From positions 21,007,965 through 21,071,964 of the forward strand of contig NC_059082.1 of assembly GCF_020497125.1 (NCBI RefSeq): a stretch of 64,000 nt of DNA. The letters are read 5' to 3'. A program made the translations under genes and the position numbers. Origin of the DNA: Mauremys mutica. Its lineage: Eukaryota; Chordata; Testudines; Geoemydidae. This document shows, piece by piece, positions 47,125 to 60,285 of this stretch (its first letter is position 1; each line of letters starts with the position of its first letter). Below the pieces are notes generated by a model. The model saw only the letters and a program-made list of their open reading frames with translations, was not told where the DNA came from and ran no database searches.

Positions 47125-47230
47125 TAATTATTACTATTGCTATTACGTAACATTTATATTACAGTAGTAGCTAGAGACCAATCAGGTCCAGACTGCATTA
47201 TGTATGTATATAGGGCACCTAGCACATGAC
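47125..47230 (+). repeat. Interspersed repeat related to 10185-10293
   Basis: TTATTACTATTGCTATTACG, TTATATTACAGTAGTAGCTA and AGGGCACCTAGCACATGAC follow the order of a dispersed repeat in which a TTATTATT stretch precedes a GTAGTGCC-type block. It is eroded and the family name is not known to me. Confidence 0.4.
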
Positions 47231-48926
47231 ACTAGCCACTGGCCCAAATGGCTTCCCATGAATCAGAGATAGAAGGACTAAACTAAGGCTTTCATTCTAT
47301 TTAATTATGTTATAGGCCTCTTTAATTGTGGATGGTTCCATTTTGGTTAGAGATCCTTTCCCAGATACAGTGTTAGCACTATCCCAGAGCAGATGGTGTT
47401 CAACAAGTAGGGAGAAACTAATGGAAATGCAGACTGTTGGCCTACCTGATTCCAAGACAGGACAAATACTGCTGTCACTTACATTGGCATAAATGGAGTG
47501 ACCCCAATTCCCAACATGTAACAGAGCATAATTTGACCCAGTAAAAATGTTCCAAGGTTGGGAAGCACAAGTTATGACTTTAAGTGATATCCCTTTACAC
47601 AATTATTATAGAAGACGAAGAAGGGAAGGGAAGAGGTCTTCCCTTTTATACTAAACTCCCTTTTTGTTTTCCAGTGCAGCTCTACCTTCTGTTACTCATG
47701 GGTTGAATAGATGCTAATTTACCTAATTCCAGTCTAGTATGGACAGTAATGCAAACTACTTATCCTAACTTGAAACATAGCCTGCTTATACACAGATTCT
47801 GCTTTCCTTGCCACTAGTTGTATTGTGTGCCTCAGTCACTCACTTAACCAATGGCACATGCATATTAAAAAAGTGTTAAACAACAATTAAATTGGTGCAC
47901 CTTGGGGAGGGGGAGACAAGGATTGGAGGCATTTTTCATTCATTTAATATAGCCCAACAAGTACCACGACTTTTGAAATTTTTCTTTCTGCAAAAAAGGT
48001 CACCTCTGGGTTAAAACAGAATCTAAAACTGGGTTTTGGTATAGATTAGTATTTACAGATCACTTACAATGCACCAAAATAGGGGTTTATAACATGACTG
48101 CTAATACAGAAACTATTGATCATTGTTGTATTCGTTTTGATGGAATATATAGGCCCAAAGAGTCAAATGCATTAACATCACTGTCCAATACTAAACAATT
48201 TAAAACAAGGATTGGATTCGGTATACAGAGATTTCAGGCTTTTAGAACTGGAGCAAATATTAAAAATCTTTTAAATTGTGTATTAAAGATACTGAAAAGG
48301 AGAAAAAGAGTTAAAGCATTTGAAATGTAAAGTATTAAGAAAAGTTTTCCTTTTTATAACATCCCTTGTTCCCTTTTCATTTATGTGTACAAAGTTTTTA
48401 GAAGGAAAGCCCCTTTCTTTGACAGTATTTTAGATAACAACAACATCCTTTTGGGATGGGGCAGTGGGGGAGAGAAGCAGTTAATTGAGATGGACCACAG
48501 CTGCTGCTGTTGAAGTCCAATCCTGTTTCCTAGAAGACAAGAGACAGACGCACACAAAAGGGGAGAGAAAAGAACAGAAAAAGATAGAAAATCTTACATT
48601 GCTGACTCTCTCTTGCAGCCTCAATAGTGGAAAAACACACAGGCACAGCACATGGTCTTATCAGCCTCTCGAAGACCTGGCAAACTCATACTAATGTCAG
48701 GCTGTTTAGAGCATGGCTTTTAGTTGCCTTTCTGATCATAAGCTTACAGCAAAACATACAGTCTTGGCCTGCTAAGCCAGACTTATTAGGCAGAAGTCAA
48801 AAGGAGAGGGATAGGAAAGAGAAGAAATTAGAGGGAAGGAAAAGAACATACAAGGCGGTGAGGCATGGGGCAACAAAGTCTCACATCTCAGGTGGTGTTT
48901 GGGATTAGCTGGAGCCAGTGGCAGTC
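47231..48926. other. No gene recognised
   Basis: Frames up to 101 codons lack recognisable domains. No repeats were recognised with confidence. Confidence 0.5.
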
Positions 48927-49067
48927 AGGGGTTCTGGAACAATTTGTATAGGGAGGTGGACTGCTGAGAGCCAATGAACCAAATTCTAAGCCCTGTATAT
49001 GATGGAAACCACTTCAAGCCAGGGGGTGCTCCAGCACCCCCAACACTCCTAGTTCCAGCATCTATGA
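48927..49067. repeat. Short MITE-like repeat with central hairpin
   Basis: AGGGGTTCTGGAAC at the left and CTAGTTCCAGCATC at the right are partly inverted. A perfect 9-bp hairpin GGGGGTGCT/AGCACCCCC lies at 49022-49041. The sequence looks like a common turtle non-autonomous element, but no target duplication is clear. Confidence 0.45.
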
Positions 49068-51789
49068 TGGCAGTGTCAGTGTCATTTAGGTCCCTCTCTG
49101 GCTTGATCAGGTCAGGACATCTCAGCATTAGAAAGAAGGCACGAAGGTGTCACTCTGGAACCTGGGATCCCAGGAGATGGTGGAGGTAGTAGTCATGATG
49201 GTGAAGCCCGCGCCTTCTCTTTCTTTTAGTCAGCCAGTGTCAAGGTAGACTTTCCACCCCCAAGTCTCTCTTTCTAAGGACCTCAAAAGGGAGTGATGGA
49301 CTCCCTTCATTATTTTATACACCAATTAAGCCAAATTTCTGACACCAATTTTGGTTCATTTATTTCTAGTCCCCCACTTTTCTTATTTACCAGGTGCGAT
49401 CTTAACACAGTCTTTGAATTATACTAGTAGCCCCTTTTGTTTAGATTAATTCAGTCCTTGCCCCTCCCCCTTTTTTGCACCTTTTCCCATCAACATTTGT
49501 TAATACAGGTTACTGTGACATTTTACGAACTTTCATGCATTTTTCACAGTTGAGCAGGGTAAATGTGTAGGCCCAATTATCACACCACCACATGGGCCAA
49601 ATTTGCAAAAAGTAGCTCCCCTTGTTTACTTTGCAAAATACAAACAGGTATTTTAGTGCTCATGGGATCTACCAACAGAGCTGCTGACCTATGTATGATA
49701 TTATTCCCAGGACAGTGCCTCCAGGAATAAAATGAAGGGACATAGGTTTACTGTGCAGATTGGCAAAGGTATCAGGGAATTAAAAACACCCACCCTGCCT
49801 ATGAATGTTCTCACTGCTTCAGAGTGCGTCCTCAGCATTCCTACTTTCACTTGCATTGTTTTGGGGTGTCTGTCATAGATAGAAGAGGCCAAATTCCATT
49901 CTCCATAACACTGGTACAAATCTTAAACAACCGTTTGTTAACCTCACTTGTAGTCAGGAGAGTTAACCTGGATTTATGGTGCAACAGAGGCCTGAATTTG
50001 GCCCAAGGTATTTTTGTATGAAAAAGGCTAGTTGTTTTTACTGAGAACTACTTCTTGGGTCAGATTTACATTTGAGCTATGCTACTTTACACCAGCTGAA
50101 CATCTGACCCATTTTCTTTAGATTCTCTTTAATTACAAATGACCTAGTCTTGTTACCAGTCTTTGAAATCATAGAGCATATTTCATAATTTACAAAAACA
50201 GTGACAGGCATTTGTCAACCTCTGAGCCTAGTTTTCTTGAGGAAAGGAAATTTCTAGAAGGTGGCCAAGCACACAAACTCTCTAATGGTTCTATGCACAG
50301 AAATTTATATGGGATGATTGCTTTTTATTTTCCTGTTGCCTCTTAAAATGACAAATCAAACTGCAATCAGAATAATAAGATGTCACTGGTTGAAGCTATA
50401 GCTGGTAATACATATTGTCAAAGATTGTTCACACGAATCAACTAATGACATGGCTTCCTAAACAAAATTCCCTTGGTTGTGCAACACAATTACTACTAAT
50501 AACCTTGGAAGCAGTGTGTTTAAGGAGACTATTGCAGAGACTATCTGGAGACTTGTTTTAGAATGAACTGGGGAAGACAAAAGTCTACCAGATGGAGATT
50601 ATTCTTTAGTAATTAACTAGACAATATGCCTTAGGGTGCACAGTATTTTCCAACATCATGAAGCATTTCCTTTAGCATAATGATGCATCTGCATTAATAT
50701 AGTAGTTTTTATGCTGATGAAATATAGTTTAATATTTTAACTTTTTAATAAATGCATTATATTAATAGCCTTTCTTTAGTCTCAGAAAAAGCCCATTCCA
50801 AGTGATACTCAACAAATAATTTGAGGGCATTAATATTAAAAGAGATGATCAATACACATATAACACACAAAAATGCATGTGTGTTCACTCCTCAAGAGAG
50901 ACATACCTTCATGACTATTAATAAAAAATTACTCCAGCACAAGTGCAGAATACACTCTGTGCTCTCTAGTTTAGGAATCACTTTAGAATTAACTTGCTTG
51001 TTGAGTTAAATTTAACTCAGATGCAGCAACACGTCTAGAGTGAGGTGACAAATGAGCAGAGACATTTATTGTGACACAAATGTTGTATGGCTTGTTTTTG
51101 AAAACGTTAACCATAAGAAGAAAAAGATTTCAAAGAGCAAGGAGGAGGTTAAGTAAAGCCATCCAACATCTGTCACATTAAATACACAGTAAGGAAGGAA
51201 AGACATCTTAGTTCTAGCCAGAAAATCTCTAACAATTTGACTGACAATTGTCTTTCTGGTCTTTGAAATACAGAATATCAGAGTACAATTTTATCACCTT
51301 GCCAAATACACTCAAGCCATCATGTTACCACCAGATTGTCCATCTTTTTAAAAATCACAACAACTGTACTTTAGAAAGTATCTCAGCAGCACCCTGATTT
51401 AATGAACTAAATCTTTATAGAGCAGAATTTGTTATAGAGCAACTTTGGAGTGGTGAGGGATGAAACGTTTCTGTTAAAATAAGACACATCAACCAAGTGT
51501 GCAGACTCTGGGTGTGATCCCATCATCTGATGCTTTAGCATGGATCCCTGTGCTAGTGCAGAGCCCCAGTATTGTACAAATGAGCTTCAAAGTTCAGCTT
51601 CAGATCCAAACTTCCTCAAAGTTCTGTTGGTTCAAATAGGGTGCTCTCGATTCAGGTTTGAAAACCATTTGTTGAATACTTTATTTTTTTTAAATGATAT
51701 TTTATTCAATCACCTTTATTTACTATTCCTCCTAGGATCTATAAAGTTGCAATACTTCAGATTCCACTGCATAGTAACGTGGGCACCAA
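49068..51789. other. No gene recognised
   Basis: A scrap of the GGGTCAGATTTAC palindromic repeat lies near 50058-50112. Otherwise AT-rich DNA with short frames. Confidence 0.5.
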
Positions 51790-51885
51790 TTGAGCAAGGC
51801 ACTGCAATGCATGCTTAAGTCCAACCTTTGTTAGCAAAATACTTAAGCATGTGCTTCACATTAAGTACTTTGCTGAATTGGTATG
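51790..51885. repeat. Palindromic repeat, AAGCATGTGCTT family
   Basis: GAGCAAGGCACTGCAATGCA, ACTTAAGCATGTGCTTCAC and AAGTACTTTGCTGAATTGG form an imperfect fold-back. A clearer copy is at 62606-62713. Confidence 0.55.
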
Positions 51886-53279
51886 GTTTGCTGAATCAGA
51901 GACTTGGCAAATAACTTTTTAACAGCAACCACTGCAAGCATTCAGTCTTTTATATGCTTCTCTGACCTGAATGTGAACTTGAAACCTTCTGAGGTTTTCC
52001 CATTCCTATTTCCTATGCCTTTGTGGGTTGTGCCAATGACTCATGGGATGCAGATCTAGAATGGGCTCTGAATATTTTAATCACAGTTTTCCTGCTAAAT
52101 AAAACAGATGTATGCACATATGCACTTGAGCTCTTTCATGATTTGAAACAGTATCATTTTAAACCTATCTTATTTGATACAGATGAACAAGTTTGTTTTT
52201 ATCCTGGCAAACTGCTGTTTCCATTATTCTTGTCCTTGGCTTCTAGAAATCTTTTTGAATTGCATTTGTTTTCCTGAAGAGAGTAATTACTCTTAGTCTG
52301 CCATCTTGAGATAAACCCAGAAAACAAGCCCATTGCTGCATCTAAATGAATCTTTTAAATATAATGCAGGCACTGTAAACAATAGACTCCTGAAGGTTGG
52401 TAATAATTTACATTTTCACTTTTAGATGTGACTACAGGTATCTAGTTCCATTATCTCCAATATTTTATGGAATTTTCTCCCTTTTTGTTTATTGCTCAAG
52501 CTGTAACAGTTTTCATGCCCCAAAAGAATAAAAAGTCTTCACAAAATGTTGTGTAGCTTGGGGTATTCTGAGCAGCTTTGCACAAAACTGGCCATTTTTA
52601 GAGTAAGTTATTTCCACAGCTGGAAGACTTTTTGGATGGGTGCACTTTCACAGCTTGATGCTTTATCTTTGCATTATCAGAATCAGAAATCAAGTAAAAC
52701 ACTGGACTAGAATCAGTGATCATCACCAACACACAGAGGAATGCCTGTAGCAAACAAAGCATTCAAATCACTGGCTGGCAAAACAGTTCTGTCTCATTTT
52801 CTTCAGTGCTTGTCTACAGCTAACATCTGTTTCCAGTTATGGTATTAACAACGGCTTCTCCTCTAAATGACTATTATTAAACACACAAGCCCATAGAGCC
52901 ATTGGGGTAAGTTTCCAGTGTGACACATGGGGAATGAAGTGTAACAGCAGTACCTTATAAATGTACCTTACATCACACATACCTACATCCTAGCTAGATT
53001 GGTGAACTTCAAGCATGAGAAACAGAGGGATGGGGTGGGGGTGGGGAATCTAGATTTGTATTTTATGAATATTACAAACCATGACCACCACATAAGGAGG
53101 GAAGAGATAACCTGGATAAAATAAACACCATGCTTTGGCTGTAGAAAATCCGAAGGTGTCTTATACTATAAAAGAGGTTGGTGTGACATATGACAATTTC
53201 CTGCAATATCCTTGGGAGATCTCATTGAATTAAGTATAAGTTTCTTTGGGGTCCATTGTATTAAGTAAATGGTTTATTT
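51886..53279. other. No gene recognised
   Basis: Short frames only; a GGGGTGGGGGTGGGG stretch near 53032-53046. No repeat ends recognised. Confidence 0.5.
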
Positions 53280-54395
53280 ATTGTAGACTGGGATTGTGGT
53301 TGGGAGGATGTGTCAGATGCGAGACCTGGGGGTTCAATAGACTATATTGAACAATATGCCAGACAAGAATGGATATTTTGGAACAAACAGTGTCAAGTGG
53401 GTTTTGCTGGGGAAAATCTAGAGAAGGTGAATTCTAATTCCCAACCTCCAATTATGCAAAACTCCAGCCTTTTGAAGCTATGTCTTGAGGAGTGGGACAT
53501 GGTCTGCTGATCACTTGTTATATGAGGCCAATTTCCAAGGCCCAAGAGGTATAAAGGAAAGACTGAACTATTCATGGTTATTCTGGTTCTGAATGTGAGA
53601 CAGTTATGAAATTGTAAAAGCCAATCGAGGGTTTTGAAGTACAGACACCTACCAGAGCCTGAGGTTGGGGTAACCTCTGGTAAGTTTTATAGAATTCACG
53701 TGGGTTCTTTTATTGTTTTCACCTTATGAATAAATGTGCTTGCTTTTAAAGAGTTGGGTGCGGACTTATAAGTGTGGGCATTACACGGTTCTTAACTTTC
53801 AAAGAGAAAGCAAAGAGCAAAAATTCTTGCCTGGTAAGCAGTCTGGTTTGCTGGCAATATCACAGTGTAGGCAGGGAACTGTGCAGCCTGGAAAAAACCC
53901 TGTCAGGAGGGAGAGAGATGTGGATCTCTGCCCAAGAGAAATGATGGCAGAGGAGCCAGGAACCTAGAATGGGTGCCCTCGAGGGACCACAGACGTGCAG
54001 TTGTCCTGAACTGTAACAGTTGGTGACCTGTGCTTTCTCAGAAGTATTAGACTGGCATATTGGTCACAACTACTCTGGTCTGTTTTGACTTCTGTTATTA
54101 TCAACCTTCCCCCAGCATGTTCTCCCCCGATAGCTGGCCTCTTAAATCCAGGAGAAATGACCAGCTAGAATCAAGAACCATTCTGGACCCCACTTGCGGT
54201 GAGTTTTCATTCTCTCCCTTCCAGTAATAAGCATTTGGCACACTTTTATCTCTTCTTGGCTTTTTAGTCATTTTAGGAATGCCCATCCCTTTAAGGTAGG
54301 CATGTAAGGCACTCAACACACTTTTCTCATAACTGATCATATACTCTTTACGAAGTGCTAGTACAACAAACCTCCCAGACAGGCCCATTCAGAGT
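53280..54395 (+). mobile_element. ERV-like sequence: LTR end and leader, decayed
   Basis: An AATAAA signal near 53729 is followed by a U5-like stretch to about 54015. GTAACAGTTGGTGACCTG near 54015-54033 starts like a TGGTGACC primer binding site but diverges after eight bases. Sequence with ERV-like character continues to 54395 and resumes after the hAT-like insert at 55183. No gag, pol or env frame is visible. The whole is a decayed ERV or related LTR element by inference. Confidence 0.4.
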
Positions 54396-55183
54396 AGGGT
54401 TGCCAACTGTCTAAACACACAAACCCAAACACCCTTGCCCTGCCCTGCCCCTTCCCTGAGGCCCTGCCCCTGCCCCACCCCTTCTCTGAGGCCCTGCCCC
54501 ACTCACTCCATCCCACCTCCCTCTGTTGCTCACTCTCCCTCATCCTGACTCACTTTCACCGGGCTAGCGCAGGGGGTTGGAGTGTGGTCTCTAGGTGGGG
54601 GCCCAGGGGTTCAGCATGTGGGAGGGGGCTCTGGGATGAGTCTGGGGCCTGGAGTTGGGGTGTAAGAGAGGGCTCATGGATGGGGCAGGGGTTGGGGGTA
54701 TTGGCTCCGGCCGGGAGGTGCTTACCTCAGGCGGCTCCCTTTCGGCGCCGCAGCAGGGCTAAGGCAGGCTTCCTGCCTGCTCTGGCCCCACTCCACTCCT
54801 GAAAGCGGCTGGCAGGTCCCTGTGGCTCCTGGGCAGTGGAGAGAGCTCTGTGTGCTGCCTGCACATGTAAGTGCTGCCCCTGCAGCTCCCATTGGCCGCA
54901 GTTCCCGGCCAATGGAAGCTGTGGAGTTGGCGCTGGGAGTGGGGGCAGCACGCGGAGCCGCCTGAATCAGAGCGGAGCTGCCTGCTCCCCCTCCCCCCCA
55001 GGGGCCACAGGGATGTGCAAGCTGCTTTCAGGAGCGGTGCGGGGCCAGGGCAGGGAGGGAGGGAGCCTGCCTTAGCCCCAGTGGACTTTCAGCACCTATG
55101 TACTCCAGTTTGGCTTCAGTAGCCTCCAGGAGATAGGATGTGATTCCAATAGACTCCTGGCGAAACCAGGAGGGTTGGCAACC
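54396..55183. mobile_element. GC-rich hAT-like non-autonomous element
   Basis: TAGGGTTGCCAAC at the left and GTTGGCAACCTT at the right are inverted termini. Flanking CATTCAGAG and CATTCCAAG are similar (7 of 9) and may be the target duplication. The interior has CCCTGCCCC repeats, a G-rich middle, and GCAGCTCCCATTGGCCGCAG followed by its near-inverse CCAATGGAAGCTGTGG. Related GC-rich blocks appear at 30939-31169. It is non-coding. Confidence 0.6.
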
Positions 55184-55556
55184 TTCATTCCAAGTGTAAG
55201 CCTTCTGCCTGTCAGAGTTGGCAGCAACAAGGGCCGGGTTCGGTATCTAGGGGTTCCATTTCAATAGCACAATGCAAAACTGGCTCGAGCCCCTACCCAG
55301 CGACCTGGGACAAATACATACCACCACCGTGGGCACCTCTAAGAGGCTATACTTCCCCTCTCGCAAGCACAGAGTCTGAGTGTGGCAAAACCCTTTTAGT
55401 AAAGGAGGGAAACAATGCAGCATTATGTTGGGGAAACACCAGAAACAGGATTCATAACATAAACCATGAGCAAAAGACCCACTCCCAAGTAAGTTTGGCA
55501 GTGTCCTTTTCCCTTCAGGGCCTTAAGTCCAGCAACCCAACAGTCACCCCTCCCAT
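55184..55556 (+). mobile_element. ERV-like sequence continued after the insert
   Basis: The sequence resumes on the far side of the hAT-like insert with words such as AGGGCCGGGTTCGGTATCTA and CTGGCTCGAGCCCC that match common turtle LTR-element sequence as I remember it. No coding frame is seen. Confidence 0.35.
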
Positions 55557-55589
55557 GGGTGGCAAGTTTGTAGAAATTTTGGTGGTGCC

Positions 55590-56420
55590 CAGAACCTGCC
55601 CCCTCCAACTCCGCCCCCACCTGCCTAAGGCTCTGGGACGGGGGTTCGGGGGGGAGGTATGGGGTGCAGGTCCTGGGCTGGGGATTAGGGTGCAGGAGGG
55701 GTGCAGGCTCTGGGATGGAGTTTGGGTGCTGGGTGCAGGCTTCGGGCTGGGGCAGGGGGTGGGTGTGCAGGAGGGGGTGAGGGGTGCAGGCTTTGGGATG
55801 GAGTTTGGGTGCAGGCGCTGGGCTGGGGGTGGGGGCATAGGAGGGGGTGAGGGGTGCAGGCTCTGAGAGGGAGTTTGGGGGTGGGAAGGGGTGTGTGGGA
55901 AGGGGAAGGGGGTGCACCCTCTGGGAGGGGGTAGGATAGGAGGGAGTGCAGGGATGAGGGTTGTGGGGCTGAGGATGAGGGATTCATATGCAGGAGGGGG
56001 CTCAGGGCTGGGGCAGAGGATTAGGGTGCAGGGGGGATAAGGGGTTCATGATGTGGGGAGGCTTAGGGCTGGGGCTGAGGGGTTCATGATGCAGGAGGAG
56101 GCTTAGGGCTGGGGCTGAGGGGTTCATGATGCAGGAGGAGGCTTAGGGCTGGGGCAGAGGATTAGGGTGCGAGGGGATGAGGGCTCTGGCTGGGGCTGGG
56201 GATGAGGAGTTCATGATGCAGGAGGGGGCTCAGGGCTGGAGCAGAGGATTAGGGTGTGGGGGGATTAGGGCTGTGGGGCTGAGGATGAGGGGTTCATGAT
56301 GCAGGGGGGGCTCAGGGCTGGAGCAGAGGATTAGGGTGCAGGAGGATGAGGTCTCTGGCTGCGAATGAGGGGTTTGGGGCATTGGAGAGGCTCAAGGCTA
56401 GGGTGGAAGGGCAGGGTAAG
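55590..56420 (+). repeat. G-rich minisatellite
   Basis: Units of about 40 bases (GGGGTTCATGATGCAGGAGG then AGGCTTAGGGCTGGGGCTGA) are repeated, merging into longer units of about 80 bases with GCAGAGGATTAGGGTGCAG. The first part (55640-55880) uses a related GTGCAGGCTCTGGG word. Most stretches hold runs of three or more G on the + strand. Proline-rich frames of up to 164 codons on the minus strand are artefacts of the C-rich strand. Confidence 0.85.
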
Positions 56421-58430
56421 GGCAGCAGGGCCCCCCTATATAGGAACATCTGGACATAGGGAATACACTGAGCTCAACCAGGGGCTCCTCTCTCCTGTGG
56501 AAAGAAGTGATGCAAAAGGAAGCTTCCATCTCTTTCTCTTACTTCTGAGGAGATGGTACAGCTTCAGGCAGCATATCAGACTACTATAGTACTTTATAAA
56601 CATGCATCCCTACGATAGTAGTATGCCCATTTGACATTCCAGCTGGTGAAAGTGAGTTACACCCCTCTGAATCCCACCAGCACCTCTGCGACATGGTTAT
56701 AGGGGAAGAGACGTCAACTGGAGGAAGGGCAGGCAGTGGTTTTCCTGTTGGCACCCTATGGATTCTTTTTGCAGAGGGAGGCAACTACAGAGAAGCTGTC
56801 AGAGGCAAGCTGGCAGCTTCATCCAGAGGATGTACTGAATTTATTGGATCTCCAGGGCACACTGGCCATACCCGCTCTCAGCATGATACCACCTGCTATT
56901 TTGGACTGAAGATCCCCAGGGGAACGAATGGCTGTTGTCCTATCCCATACCTCAGCCATTGTTGACAGTAGGTAATTGGGCACAGAGAAAGGGAAATGAC
57001 TCACTCAGGTCATGCAGAAGGGCATGAGCCAAGAATGGAATTCAGATCTTTTGCATTCCCTATTCTGTAGTTTAGCCCCGAGACCATCCTTTGCTCATCA
57101 GACAGGCAGACTAAGGAAGTGTTGATTAATGGTGAACACAACACTGGCCATATGTTCGTGGAAAGATGGTGCTTTTAACCAAGAAATGGGTAGAGGGCAT
57201 TTCCCCAGGATTGGTTTGTAGAATGCAGGAACAGAAATTTTGTGGCCAGTTGATCAGTAATTTAACTGCACATAACATACCATACCTCTAACTCCTCTGT
57301 CCTCCCTCTCTCTGGGGTTGATTCAGTCAGTTGTCAGCGACACCTGTAATGTAATGTTATCAATCTGATCAGCTCAACAATGCTTTTTTTCTCCTTGTTT
57401 CCAACATCATTACAATGCTAGAAACAATGCATTCTAAAGAGATGTCACAGTGACAGAACATGCAGGAATGGAGCCTGCATAAAAAGAAACTGAAGAAGAG
57501 GGAAAGCATCACAAATAGCAAGCCCAGAGGTTTAGAATGAAACAAGTGATCCAGGAATTTTATTTCCATTGTTGAGAGAACATTTGTCAGTTGGACAGGA
57601 GATGAGAATGGTGGGAAAAGGAGAAAATAGTGTATGCACATGGCTGAGCTTTGAGATTATTTCAATGAAAACACCACTCAGAAGTGGTTCTTTATAACTG
57701 GAACTGGCAGCAACTAAAAGACATTTAGAGCAAGGACAGAGTAATTTTGGGCAACACTAGGAAAGCTAACGATGCACAAACAGAATATCTGAGAGGAAGA
57801 TGTGATTTTCATACAAGAGGATAAAGAGGATGAGAAGAATAGGAAGTGGAAGTAGGGTGGTATTAGACAGAATCCATGTAATTAAAAGGGCTAATACAGC
57901 ATCTCAGAGGCTGTTTCTATACCAAGCTATTTCCTTGGGACAAATCTAAACACCATCAAGTTAACTGAATGAGAGGCCTGGCTTTGCCTCCTTGAAGACA
58001 AAGGATCAGATTGTGATTGGCTTTTGCACAGGTGAGTGGTAAAGACAGGAGGCTGCTTGTGTCTCTGCCCTCTGCCCACAAGGGCCTGTTAAAGTTTCAG
58101 TCCTTGGGCATGGGGGACTGCCTAGACTATTCCCTCAACATGCTCCCAAAGGGAGTCACAAGTGATAGGGAGGAGATAGGATTCCCTCTTCCCCACCCCG
58201 ACCTCTGTAATGACCAGAGAGAGCGCTGGGCATACTGGAGGGAACAGGCTGCACTATCCGAAGAGAGGGGTCAATCTGTGCAGATTCATGTGCACCAGGA
58301 AACTCCCTAAGATCCTCCTTAATCAAGTTGGATCTTCAGCACCTCCCATATAGACCAATGCCTAAAAGGCTCAAGGGAATCAGGCTCAGGCCCACAATCT
58401 ATATACATCAGGTTAAAAAATTTGGGCCTG
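56421..58430. other. No gene recognised
   Basis: Frames up to 97 codons; none shows a domain. No repeat recognised. Confidence 0.5.
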
Positions 58431-58502
58431 ATTCTGATCTCCTTTGACTTCATGGAGTTACTCTGGATTTACCCTGGTGTAGCTGAGCACAGAATTTGGT
58501 TC
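58431..58502. repeat. Palindromic MITE copy (GGGCCTGATTCTGATCTC)
   Basis: GGGCCTGATTCTGATCTCC, TTTGACTTCATGGAGTTACT and CTGGATTTACCCTGGTGTAG follow the order of the family at 9951 and 61217, ending CACAGAATTTGG. Confidence 0.6.
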
Positions 58503-60229
58503 TTCACATGTATCAAAGAACTGACACTGGGCGAATACAGAAGTCAAAGCTACCGTAAAAACATACACTAGGTTGGGACTTTCCATTAGATTGGACATCG
58601 TTAGAAGTGCAACATCAACAGCACTATAACCTGAAGGACCTGTTCTAAATCAGGTGATGTATTGTTAACGTGGCAGTATCATCTTTAAATTACATTGCTT
58701 CACTTGAATGGATGGCAATACTGCGTAGAAGTGGAGATTGGAACTGGATGATTTTGAACTCTGGCACTAAATCAAAGGACTTGATTTATTTCAGTGATCG
58801 CTGCTAGGAGTGTTCTGTACAGCAGGGTGCTATGCGTGGCAAGAATAAAAAAAAAAAGGTCCTGGTTGCTGCGTGCACGCCAAACAAAGCAACTCTATGC
58901 TGCGTGAAGGATTTGAATTAGGCTGAAAAAGCAGTAGTGCATCACACCCGCCACACTACAGATCTGCGTCTTGTTTGGAAATGTACAAAAACATTCAGAT
59001 TTTTCTTCCAGAAAATGGTACATAGTTCACCATTTTCTGCACACTTCTGTAACTCCAAGCCTAAAATTTCACTTTGTGCAAAATGTTGACGGAGTCTCCA
59101 TTAAATCCTGTACATGTTCCCCCATGAGTCTGCTGAGGTGTGGGGTGATTCCACAGGAAGGTGGTCTATTCCAATCCTTACTCCCATTTAGACAGACCCC
59201 TCGGAATCTTCAGAGCTCTGGCTGTATGCAGTTCATATAAATGAGCTTGTAGGGTGTCAGATGGAGGGATGCAGCGTGCCGCTCTTGCTTCCTACAGGTT
59301 TTAGCAGCTTTTGCTACTTCCCCCCCCACCCCCGCTGAATCCTTCCCCACTGCCAGAAAAATTGAAAGAGATGTTGTGGCCCCAAATGCCTTATTGTGAT
59401 AATCAGAGTAAGCAAATGAGCCTGTTCAGGCATTTTTTGGCTCAGTAACAGCATGACCGCTCTGGTTTCAAAACAATTGTCCCTAAAATCCGATTCAAGC
59501 GGGCTCCTGTTTAGGAGGAAATGGCTTAATACAATGAACTTTAGACAGTAATCATTCATCTTAGTACTGCAGAAAGTGTCCTGATACAAATAATAGTATT
59601 ACAAATAACCATCTGTCTTTGGGATGTAAGTATCTGAATATAATCTTTTAGCTACAGTGTCATAAATTTGAGTGCATTTTTGTTTAGAAAAAACTGACTG
59701 TTGCCCCACTTTCAATCACCTACACAACTTTTCCAGGCTTCCCTTTACACATAGTACAACCCTCCTGAGCTTATCCACAAAGTCCCACGCCCTCACCATA
59801 TTATGGTCATTCTTGGAAATGCACTTCTGCTGGGGATGCTTGTTGCCATGTATACTCAATAAACAAAAAGGAAAAAAGTATACAGTGCTCCCTTTCCCTG
59901 TTAGCTCTGTCCGTCTCTCTCTGTCCTTTAGACATGAGACTTTGGGTGGTGGATTTGGTTCAGGGACAAACCGAAAAAACCACACTCCAGCTTGATTTGA
60001 ACCAAACCCAGTTTTACCCATTGTATTGCAAGGCTCAAAAAAACCCACACCAAAAACATTGTTTCAAGCTGACCAATTTGGTCAACCACAAATCGTAGTT
60101 GTCTGAACCATTTTTGTTTTGATCCAGCCTTTTTTTTGGGAGGGGGGGTTTAGGGGGAGGGTGTCACTATTTTTGTGCATGTTTTTCCTTTAAAAACTGG
60201 CTAAATTTGAATTGTGCTAGGTGAGGTGT
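58503..60229. other. No gene recognised
   Basis: An A-rich CCAAAACC stretch at 59940-60110 resembles 4860-5175. Other sequence is not recognised. Confidence 0.5.
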
Positions 60230-60285
60230 GAAAAACAAAACAAAACAGTCCTCACCCCAAAGAGCTTGCAATCTAAGTAATATAT
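60230..60285 (+). repeat. Scrap of the AAAGAGCTTGCAATCTAA repeat
   Basis: AAACAGTCCTCACCCCAAAG then AGCTTGCAATCTAAG matches the end of the repeat at 10185-10293. Confidence 0.5.

Noticed and set aside
54015..54033. TGGTGACC primer binding site of an ERV
   Set aside because: Only the first eight bases match a tRNA-Trp-type site; too weak to call as a separate feature.
55423..55917. 164-codon proline-rich minus frame
   Set aside because: Produced by the C-rich strand of the minisatellite; no real protein character.
56040..56400. CRISPR-like direct repeats
   Set aside because: Units are contiguous and degenerate without unique spacers, in a vertebrate genome; this is a minisatellite.
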